A DNA stretch of 12,935 nt from JAUVYV01 sp964585535. GTDB lineage: Bacteria; Planctomycetota; Phycisphaerae; Sedimentisphaerales; Anaerobacaceae. Position 1 is the first letter of the stretch. Every line of letters starts with the position of its first letter. The position numbers and the translations under genes are program-made. Positions 1 through 5,660 of this stretch are shown here, in pieces. Location: positions 1-12,935 of the forward strand of contig CAZPDW010000058.1 in the NCBI GenBank assembly GCA_964585535.1, in the 5' to 3' direction. A model generated the notes under the pieces. It made no database searches and was not told the DNA's origin. It was given only the letters and a program-made list of their open reading frames with translations.

Positions 1-681
1 GTTGTCTTTTTCGCCCGCGGCGCCGACGATAAACTGTGTGGTCTGCTTTACTTTTTCATACCTGTTGCCGCGACCGGTAAGTTTGCTGATTAGTTTTATA
101 GGCCTGATGATATCTCTCAGGTAATCCTTTTTGCTCGATACCTTTGCCAGGTTTTTTTCGCCGGGTGTTTCAATATTAACTGAAACGGTACTCGATAAAC
201 TGACCGCTTCCTCAATCGCCGCATCGCAGGCGCCGGGTATAATTTTCAGGTGGATGTATCCCCTGAAGCCGTGTTTAGACCGTAGCAGCCGGGCCACCCG
301 ATTGAGCCGTTCCATCGTCGCATCCGGTGTACCCACCACGCCGGAGCTAAGGAAAAGGCCGAACACCTTACGCCGTCGCAGGTAATCCAGAAAAACCCTC
401 GCCGTCTCTTCGGCGCTCAAGCTGCACCGGCGAATGTCCTGCTGTTCCCTGAGTGGGCAGTATTTGCAGTCGCTCGTGCATACGTTCGACATCAGGGTCT
501 TGAAAAGCACGCTTGTTCCGCCGTTTGGAAGTGTTACCGGATATACCCAGCTCCCATCGGCGCCGCGCAGACGGCGCTGGTCCTGATTGGAGCTGCACGC
601 GCAGGCCAAATCGTACTGGGCATCGGTGCTCAGTATTTCCAGCTTTTCCTGGGTTGCCGGCCTGGTTATTATCGCAGTCAT
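1..681 (-). CDS. Radical SAM protein, putative DNA modification/repair family (C-terminal part off window)
   Basis: Starts at ATG 681 and stays open for 227 codons to the left edge, so the C-terminus is missing. The radical-SAM cluster motif CxxxCxxC is seen at residues 68-75 (CTSDCKYC). It is followed by GLFLSSGVVGTPDATMERL near residues 108-126, GYIHLKIIPGA near 141-151 and SVNIETPGE near 167-175. This series matches what I know of the family called 'putative DNA modification/repair radical SAM protein', which is usually paired with a uracil-DNA-glycosylase-like protein; a partner would lie beyond the left edge. The three Cys should bind a 4Fe-4S cluster that cleaves S-adenosylmethionine; the substrate of the family is not established to my knowledge. 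A promoter lies about 37 bases upstream. The SD sequence is weak (GGATGGTGG region). Radical SAM assignment is very secure; the subfamily is likely. Confidence 0.88.
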   Translation of the reverse strand, partial: MTAIITRPATQEKLEILSTDAQYDLACACSSNQDQRRLRGADGSWVYPVTLPNGGTSVLFKTLMSNVCTSDCKYCPLREQQDIRRCSLSAEETARVFLDYLRRRKVFGLFLSSGVVGTPDATMERLNRVARLLRSKHGFRGYIHLKIIPGACDAAIEEAVSLSSTVSVNIETPGEKNLAKVSSKKDYLRDIIRPIKLISKLTGRGNRYEKVKQTTQFIVGAAGEKDN

Positions 682-717
682 ACCGCCACCATCCGTGGAT
701 TCTCCCGTCCACCGGCA

Positions 718-746
718 ATTATATACCGCCCCAGCCGGACGCTCAA
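718..746 (-). promoter_or_regulatory. Sigma70-like promoter of the radical SAM gene
   Basis: Read on the minus strand: -35 TTGAGC (741-746), a 17-base spacer, and a perfect -10 TATAAT (718-723). Transcription would start near 711, giving a leader of about 30 bases before ATG 681. Found by eye, not by scoring. Confidence 0.68.
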
Positions 747-755
747 CCGAAAAAT

Positions 756-789
756 CGGGATTTTGTCCGGCAATTGCAGCCGAATCCCG
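756..789. repeat. Interrupted inverted repeat between divergent promoters
   Basis: Outer arms CGGGATT (756-762) and AATCCCG (783-789), inner arms CGGC (768-771) and GCCG (779-782), a one-sided 5-base bulge (763-767) and loop AATTGCA. It lies between the minus-strand -35 (741-746) and the plus-strand -35 (835-840). No T tract directly follows an arm, so it is not a normal terminator; a run of nine T (807-815) sits further on. It could be a shared operator. The rest of 682-1007 holds two promoters and the leader of the next gene; no other gene is seen there. Confidence 0.45.
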
Positions 790-834
790 GCACGCTAAAA
801 GGCCTGTTTTTTTTTCAAACGTCCGAGAAAATCC

Positions 835-863
835 TTGACTGCCGGCCGGCGAGTGTGTATATT
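835..863 (+). promoter_or_regulatory. Sigma70-like promoter of the PEP-CTERM gene
   Basis: -35 TTGACT (835-840), a 17-base spacer and -10 TATATT (858-863). A start near 870 gives an unusually long leader of about 137 bases before ATG 1008. A nine-T run (807-815) lies 20 bases upstream of the -35 box and may help as an upstream element. Confidence 0.7.
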
Positions 864-893
864 GGAAAGCGAAGAAGGTGGTGAGAAGGGTGG

Positions 894-960
894 TGTATTC
901 CCCTCCGCTCCTCAATACATTGTCCCTTTTGCCGCTTCTGCGCGGCTTTGTTGCGCGCAG
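894..960 (+). other. Structured mRNA leader with pyrimidine-rich hairpin loop
   Basis: Hairpin 1: TGTATT (894-899) pairs with AATACA (914-919) around a 14-base C/T-rich loop. The loop contains CTCCTC (908-913), complementary to GAGGAG (996-1001) in the Shine-Dalgarno region of the following gene. Hairpin 2: CTGCGCG (938-944) pairs with CGCGCAG (954-960); an alternative stem GCCGC (931-935) with GCGGC (942-946) would exclude it. A direct repeat GGTGGTG (877-883, 889-895) precedes hairpin 1. Control of translation is possible but inferred; no known riboswitch class was recognised. Confidence 0.35.
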
Positions 961-1007
961 AAAGTGACTAACTCTTTAATGGCTCAGGCCAGAAAGAGGA
1001 GGTGAGA

Positions 1008-1886
1008 ATGAGAAGAGTACTTCTGATTTTTACTTTATTTGGTTTATTTGTCACACCGGTGAGTGCTGCGCTTGTAGCGTACGAGGGCAACAATGCGGCT
1101 CCAGGGCCACTGAATGGTGTTAGTACCGGCTCTGGTATGAATCCGTGGGATGTCCAGAATCCCGATTACTATGCAGTTGCTGCGCCGGGCCTTAGCTTTG
1201 GCTCACTTGCGGTCAGCGGCAATACGGCTACCGGCGGCGGAGCGTGGACCTCTGCGGGAATGACTATCCAAATGCCCGCTACGTGGGAGCCGGACAACGG
1301 CTGGGAAGCATGGCGCAAGCAGGGTCCCGGAGATATCCGCTATCGAGCGGGTAAGGAAGGCACCACGCTTTGGGCAAGTTTCCTTATCGAGGACTGGCTT
1401 GCCAATGACGGTGAGCGTATCCGATTCACCGAAAGTCACATTGGCTGGAACCCCGGCGCATACGGCATTGGCGTCGAGGTCCAGGGTGGCAACTGGCAGC
1501 TCCAGGATATTGCTTCAGGAGCTTTCGTTGATACGGGCATCAGTCGCAATGTGAATGAGACGTATCTGATGGTCCTGAAGATGGAGTTCCTGACCGGCGG
1601 TGAAGGCGAGACGGCCTTGTGGGCTGACGGCAGCGATAGGGTTACGCTGTACGTGGATCCGACACCGGGTCTTGCTCTGCCTGATGCTGCGGGTACGGTT
1701 TTGAACACGAGCGCCGACCTATCGATTTTGAACGTGCATTTTTATCCGGGCAACGATGTGGATGTAGGCGCGTTCGATGAGCTTCGCTTCGGTGCTTCGT
1801 ATGCGGATGTAACGCCAATTCCTGAGCCGGTAACGATTGCGTTGCTTGGTCTCGGCGGATTGGCCCTTTTGCGAAGACGCAGCTAA
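1008..1886 (+). CDS. Secreted PEP-CTERM protein of unknown function
   Basis: 292 aa. Start chosen at ATG 1008 because AGGAGG (997-1002) ends five bases before it; an in-frame GTG at 1002 lies on the SD itself. An N-terminal signal peptide is seen (MRRVLLIFTLFGLFV, likely cut after VSA near residue 20). The C-terminus has the PEP-CTERM sorting signal: PIPEP at 270-274, a hydrophobic stretch to about 287, then RRRS. In characterised systems such tails are recognised by an exosortase that removes them and places the protein at the cell surface or in extracellular material; no exosortase gene is in this window. The central region is probably a beta-rich, concanavalin/LamG-like fold, suggested by the end VDVGAFDELRFGASYADV typical of such proteins; I saw no catalytic motif. 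It is followed by a strong terminator, so it is likely a single-gene transcript. Confidence 0.9.
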   Translation: MRRVLLIFTLFGLFVTPVSAALVAYEGNNAAPGPLNGVSTGSGMNPWDVQNPDYYAVAAPGLSFGSLAVSGNTATGGGAWTSAGMTIQMPATWEPDNGWEAWRKQGPGDIRYRAGKEGTTLWASFLIEDWLANDGERIRFTESHIGWNPGAYGIGVEVQGGNWQLQDIASGAFVDTGISRNVNETYLMVLKMEFLTGGEGETALWADGSDRVTLYVDPTPGLALPDAAGTVLNTSADLSILNVHFYPGNDVDVGAFDELRFGASYADVTPIPEPVTIALLGLGGLALLRRRS

Positions 1887-1912
1887 TCGGTTGTGACAAC
1901 AGGTAAAACCAG

Positions 1913-1942
1913 AACGGGCGGGCTTTTGGGTCCGCCCGTTTT
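1913..1942 (+). terminator. Intrinsic terminator after the PEP-CTERM gene
   Basis: Perfect 9-bp stem AACGGGCGG (1913-1921) with CCGCCCGTT (1932-1940), extended by a G-U pair, loop of about 8 bases, followed by a TTTT run (1939-1942). It lies 26 bases after the stop codon and just before the SD of the next gene, so the SGNH gene needs read-through or its own promoter. Confidence 0.85.
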
Positions 1943-1964
1943 ATACTCATAAGGGGTTGTGATA

Positions 1965-3020
1965 ATGATGTCGATGTCCTATGGCTGCTTATCTGCTTTT
2001 CTTTGCATAATAATTTGCGTTTGCACACCTGCGTCGGCTGAGACGTTCAGCGTTTATTTCGTCGGCAACAGTGTTACCGACCAGATTAACTACGGCGGTC
2101 TCGATGCTATGGCCGAAGCCCAGGGCCATACGCACCTCTGGGGAAGGGATATGATTCCCGGCGCTCCCCTGGAGTGGCTATGGAATCATCCGACCGACGG
2201 TTTCCAGGAGCCGCCTTACGGACTTTACCCGAACGCACTGCCCAACTACGAATGGGACGCCATAAGCTTGCAGCCCTTTGACCGGCTGCTGGACAACGAC
2301 GTCAACTATGCAGGCAGATTCATCGACCTGGCATTGAGTAACCCCGCCAATGCTGATTGTCAGTTCTATATTTATTCGCGCTGGCCCCGAAAAAACAACG
2401 ACGGCTCATTAGATTACGATGCCCTGTGGCTGCGGGAATATACCGGCGGCTGGGACAACACTAACGAGACAAGGGATTATTTTGAGACGCTTACATACGC
2501 CCTGCGGGATAAATACCCGGCACTTGCCAAACCCATACTAATGGTGCCGGCAGGTGATGTGCTGTACGAGTTAAATCAGCGAATGAAGGCGGGCCAGGTG
2601 CCCGGCTTTACCGACGTATGCGACGTTTATGCCGACGGCATTCACTTCAACAACATCGGTCAGTATGTCGTCGGCACAACGTATTATGCGACGCTCTACA
2701 AAGAAGACCCCGCCGGTTTGGCTGTGCCTCCCGATTACGGCACAATCGCTCCCGCCGTGGTTGCACAGATTCAGGATGCGGTATGGGACGTTGTCAATGG
2801 CCATGCCCTGTCAGGAGTTGTCCGAAAGGGCGACTTCGAGCCGGATGGCGACGTAGATTTGACTGACCTGGTTTTTTTCACCGACCGTTGGCCGTTCAGC
2901 GACTGCAACGATGCCAACGATTTCTGCGGCGGGGCCGACCTTAACAAAGACAGCCGGGTTTTTTTCGACGACTTTGCATTGCTCGCACAAAACTGGCGTT
3001 TGGTCCCTTACAGCCCTTGA
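1965..3020 (+). CDS. Secreted SGNH/GDSL-type hydrolase with C-terminal dockerin-like domain
   Basis: 351 aa from ATG 1965; AAGGGG (1951-1956) gives an 8-base spacing, while GTG 1959 would be only two bases from it. A signal peptide ends near ASA (residue 25). The mature protein opens with VYFVGNSVTD, the nucleophile block of SGNH hydrolases (Ser36), and near 224-227 has DGIH, the Asp-x-x-His pair of the last block. SLQPFDRLL matches the Gln-containing middle block of DUF4886-like members. Such enzymes usually cut ester bonds, often acetyl groups on polysaccharides; the substrate here is unknown. Residues about 288-345 hold two Asp-rich calcium-loop-like repeats (DFEPDGDVDLTDL and GADLNKDSRVFFDDF) ending in W, as in planctomycete dockerin-like tails. 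Export and surface attachment or complex formation are therefore likely. No clear promoter of its own was seen after the preceding terminator. Confidence 0.82.
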   Translation: MMSMSYGCLSAFLCIIICVCTPASAETFSVYFVGNSVTDQINYGGLDAMAEAQGHTHLWGRDMIPGAPLEWLWNHPTDGFQEPPYGLYPNALPNYEWDAISLQPFDRLLDNDVNYAGRFIDLALSNPANADCQFYIYSRWPRKNNDGSLDYDALWLREYTGGWDNTNETRDYFETLTYALRDKYPALAKPILMVPAGDVLYELNQRMKAGQVPGFTDVCDVYADGIHFNNIGQYVVGTTYYATLYKEDPAGLAVPPDYGTIAPAVVAQIQDAVWDVVNGHALSGVVRKGDFEPDGDVDLTDLVFFTDRWPFSDCNDANDFCGGADLNKDSRVFFDDFALLAQNWRLVPYSP

Positions 3021-3042
3021 AACGCCCCGGCGGAGGGGAGTA

Positions 3043-4428
3043 TCAAATGAGTCCTGAACGCTCGGCCTCTTCATAAAGCCCGTACTTTTTCATTTTCTTG
3101 AAAAGCGTTGTGCGGTTAATCTCAAGGGCTTCTGCGGTCTGCCGCCTGCTCCAGTGGTGGGCCTCGAGCGCCCGGCGAATGATGTTTTTCTCGGGTTCGG
3201 CCAGGGCCTTTTTCAAGCTCATTGGCCGGTATTCTGCCTGCAGCCGGCCTGCATCCTGCCTGACGGAGCTCGGCAAATCGTCCGGCCCTATGAAGCTGTT
3301 CTTGCTCAGCAGGACCGCCCGCTCGATAACGTTTTCCAGTTGGCGGATGTTGCCGGGCCAACTGTAGTGCTGCAGGTACTCCATTGCCTCGTCGGTTATG
3401 CCCGCCTTCTTCCTGTTGTGCTGTGTGCAGTACATTCGCAGGAAATGCCCCGCCAGCAGAGGGATATCCCCAATCCTATCACACAAAGGCGGCAGGTTTA
3501 TGGCAACTACATTTATTCGGTAATAGAGGTCTTCCCGGAACCTGCCGCCGGCTACCTCCTCGGCAAGGTTCTTGTTCGAGGCGAGTATTATCCTTGTATC
3601 TACGGTAACCATTTTGTTGCTGCCGACCGGGTCAAACCGCCTGTCTTCAATAACCCGCAGGAGCTTTACCTGAAGGGCCGGCGATGCGTTGGCTATCTCA
3701 TCGAGAAAGATTGTGCCCTTGTCCGCCGCTAAAAACTTGCCCTTCTTGTTGCTGACGGCCCCGGTGAATGCGCCTTTGACGTGGCCGAACAGCTCACTTT
3801 CGAGCAGCGTCTCCGGCAGCGCCCCGCAGCTCACTTCCACGAACGGCTTGTCGGCCCGGCTGGAGCGATGGTGGATTGCGCGGGCCAGTATGGTTTTACC
3901 CGTGCCCGACGGGCCGGTCATCAGCACGGTCGTCTTCGTATCCGCCACCGCCTCGACAAGGTCGAAGATTTTAGCCATTTTGTAGTCGTGACTGAGAATA
4001 CTCTCCAAGCTGTATCTCTGCACAAGCTGCGAGCGCAGAGTTACGTTCTCGCTGATAAGCGCCTGCTGCTTTATCGCCCGCTCCACGGCTAATCTGAGGT
4101 CGTCGTCGTTGATTGGCTTGGTCAGGTAGTCGTAAGCGCCCCGCTTGATTGCCTTGACGGCGCTTTCTATCGTGCCGTAGCCGGTTATCACGATTACTAC
4201 GGTCCGGGGATAATCGGCCCTGACGGCGTCGAGCAGGTCAAAGCCGTCCCCGTCAGGCAGGCTGAGCTCTGTGATAACCAGATTGTAACTCCGGCTGTCC
4301 AGCTCCGGCAGCGCATCCTTGAGCGTTCTTACTCCTCTGGCTGAAAAACCTTCCGCCGTGAGAAAGCCGGTCAGCGATTCGAGGATGATACTGTCGTCGT
4401 CAATGACAAGAATGCTCTTTTTTCTCAT
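3043..4428 (-). CDS. NtrC-family sigma54-dependent response regulator with Glu at the phosphorylation site
   Basis: 461 aa. Receiver domain residues 1-120: acidic pocket D10-D12, T82 (ITGYGT) and K104 (LTKP) are present, but the phospho-acceptor position is E54 (VITELSLP) instead of Asp. AAA+ domain about 145-385: Walker A GPSGTGKT (172-179), sigma54-contact loop GAFTGA (219-224), Walker B TIFLDE (239-244), arginine region FREDLYYRI (297-305), sensor II WPGNIRQLE (357-365). A Fis-type helix-turn-helix occupies about 414-452. All elements needed to drive sigma54 RNA polymerase are intact. Glu at this place often mimics the phosphorylated state, so the protein may be always active; that is inference. 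No histidine kinase gene is in the window. The ATG at 4428 has no good SD. It converges with the SGNH gene with only 22 bases between them and lies 180 bases downstream of dapF on the same strand. Confidence 0.93.
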   Translation of the reverse strand: MRKKSILVIDDDSIILESLTGFLTAEGFSARGVRTLKDALPELDSRSYNLVITELSLPDGDGFDLLDAVRADYPRTVVIVITGYGTIESAVKAIKRGAYDYLTKPINDDDLRLAVERAIKQQALISENVTLRSQLVQRYSLESILSHDYKMAKIFDLVEAVADTKTTVLMTGPSGTGKTILARAIHHRSSRADKPFVEVSCGALPETLLESELFGHVKGAFTGAVSNKKGKFLAADKGTIFLDEIANASPALQVKLLRVIEDRRFDPVGSNKMVTVDTRIILASNKNLAEEVAGGRFREDLYYRINVVAINLPPLCDRIGDIPLLAGHFLRMYCTQHNRKKAGITDEAMEYLQHYSWPGNIRQLENVIERAVLLSKNSFIGPDDLPSSVRQDAGRLQAEYRPMSLKKALAEPEKNIIRRALEAHHWSRRQTAEALEINRTTLFKKMKKYGLYEEAERSGLI

Positions 4429-4451
4429 AACGTCATTTTATGCGATTTGTG

Positions 4452-4480
4452 TTTATATTGCCAATCGCCGGTGTTGAAAA
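4452..4480 (-). promoter_or_regulatory. Possible promoter of the NtrC-type regulator
   Basis: Minus strand: -35 TTTTCA (4475-4480), a 17-base spacer, -10 TATAAA (4452-4457), start near 4445. The -35 box is weak. No terminator was seen after dapF, so the regulator may also be transcribed from the dapF promoter. Confidence 0.35.
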
Positions 4481-4490
4481 AAGACAACAC
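4471..4490. repeat. Small inverted repeat upstream of the NtrC-type regulator
   Basis: GTGTTG (4471-4476) and CAACAC (4485-4490) around an 8-base A-rich centre. It overlaps the putative -35 box of the regulator gene and could be an operator. A second, wide pair AATCGCCGG (4463-4471) and CCGGCGATT (4566-4574) brackets this intergenic region. Confidence 0.3.
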
Positions 4491-4608
4491 ACTCTGTTTT
4501 TCGGCCTGAAATCGCTGTCTGTTTAGTCAAAATCCCCGCTGCTCAGCCCAAAACCAATCTTAGGGCCGGCGATTTTACAGCAAGGTTCCTGTGCAGAGGT
4601 GGTTAGCT

Positions 4609-5487
4609 TTAGCCGTCAGGCCAGGTTCCCTCGAATACCTCCACCGCCTCGCCGGTCATATAGAGACAGTTGTCCTTCGCCGAGAAGTTCAACTCAAGGT
4701 TCCCCCCCGGCAGATGCGCCGTACACCGCCGCCGGCACCGGCCTGTCAGCACGGCGGCCACACAGCAGGCACAGGCCCCCGTTCCGCACGCCAGGGTAAT
4801 GCCGCTGCCGCGCTCCCACGTCCTCATCGTAAATTCGCCCTGCCCATCGACCCTTACGAAGTGCACATTTGTTCGGTTGGGAAAAAGCCGGTGCCTTTCA
4901 ATGGCCGGGCCGATTGTTTCCAGTTCAATCTGTTCCAAATCCTCAGTGAAGAAAACCGCGTGCGGATTACCCATCGACACGCAGCTCATCAGCAGCTTTT
5001 GTCCCTCGATTTCCACCGGCTGAGCGATAACCTGCTCGCCGGGCAGTTCGACCGGTATATCTTTCGGCCTCAGGATTGGTTCGCCCATATTGACGCAGAC
5101 GCTGTGCACCCTGTCGTTGTCGTCGGTTCTCAGGCCGACTGTGAGGACTGCGCTTGCGGTTTCTATGCGAAGTGAAGCGGGACAGTCGGGCCGGCCGGGC
5201 ACTGGAAACGAAGGCCCCGCCTCCGCCAGCCGGCGCTCATAGGCATATTTAGCGACGCACCGGATGCCGTTTCCGCACATCTCGGCCTCGGAGCCGTCGG
5301 CATTGAAAATCTGCATTCGTACGTCTGCCTGCTGCGACGGGCATATCAAAATCAGCCCGTCCGAGCCGATGCCGAAGTGCCTGTCGCTGACGGCCTTAGC
5401 CAGTTTCGCCGCCTCGGCCACCTGTTCTTCGAGGCAATTGACATATACATAATCATTGCCCAGGCCGTGCATCTTTGTAAATCTCAT
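4609..5487 (-). CDS. dapF: Diaminopimelate epimerase
   Basis: 292 aa, slightly longer than the usual 270-280. It interconverts LL- and meso-diaminopimelate in the cytoplasm, a late step of lysine and peptidoglycan precursor synthesis. The N-terminus MRFTKMHGLGNDYVYV is diagnostic. The two catalytic cysteines are seen: C71 in EMCGNGIRC and C234 in LACGTGACA. GSDGLILI (41-48), MGNPHAVFF (172-180) and the WERGSGIT motif (224-231) are also present. Start chosen at ATG 5487 because it begins the conserved N-terminus and has AGGA-type SD upstream; an in-frame upstream ATG at 5574 lies upstream of the promoter. The C-terminal part is Cys-rich (C241, C242, C251, C255), beyond the active-site pair. 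Confidence 0.97.
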   Translation of the reverse strand: MRFTKMHGLGNDYVYVNCLEEQVAEAAKLAKAVSDRHFGIGSDGLILICPSQQADVRMQIFNADGSEAEMCGNGIRCVAKYAYERRLAEAGPSFPVPGRPDCPASLRIETASAVLTVGLRTDDNDRVHSVCVNMGEPILRPKDIPVELPGEQVIAQPVEIEGQKLLMSCVSMGNPHAVFFTEDLEQIELETIGPAIERHRLFPNRTNVHFVRVDGQGEFTMRTWERGSGITLACGTGACACCVAAVLTGRCRRRCTAHLPGGNLELNFSAKDNCLYMTGEAVEVFEGTWPDG

Positions 5488-5512
5488 CGTCCGTCCTTTC
5501 AAATACGGCGAT

Positions 5513-5541
5513 AGTATAAGGACACAGCCGGGCAAAATCAA
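5513..5541 (-). promoter_or_regulatory. Sigma70-like promoter of dapF
   Basis: Minus strand: -35 TTGATT (5536-5541), a 17-base spacer, -10 TATACT (5513-5518). Start near 5506, leaving about 19 leader bases before ATG 5487. It supports the short form of DapF. Confidence 0.75.
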
Positions 5542-5594
5542 ACCTGTTCGTTCAATCTCCTGTTTTGGCCGCAAGAGAACTCAAACTATATCGC

Positions 5595-5623
5595 TTGATT
5601 GACGTCGCAGGATGCGGGATAAT
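5595..5623 (+). promoter_or_regulatory. Sigma70-like promoter of the barrel-FGE fusion gene
   Basis: -35 TTGATT (5595-5600), a 17-base spacer, -10 GATAAT (5618-5623), start near 5630. This excludes the in-frame TTG at 5565 as start and fits ATG 5661. It is divergent from the dapF promoter, with about 53 bases between their -35 boxes. Confidence 0.62.
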
Positions 5624-5660
5624 CAACATTGTTCGTCGAGCTGTATATTGGAATGGGTTT

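Noticed and set aside
870..1001. Known riboswitch (for example cyclic di-GMP type) in the PEP-CTERM leader
   Set aside because: None of the conserved core sequences of the classes I know are present.
3021..3042. Terminator between the converging SGNH and NtrC-type genes
   Set aside because: Only a 4-bp CCCC/GGGG stem without T run on either strand.
5488..5574. 29-residue extension of DapF
   Set aside because: The dapF promoter -10 box lies inside it and the conserved DapF N-terminus starts at 5487.
5565..5660. 32-residue N-terminal extension of the barrel-FGE protein from a TTG start
   Set aside because: It would begin upstream of a good promoter (5595-5623) and places the signal peptide about 70 residues inside; ATG 5661 fits both promoter and signal peptide.
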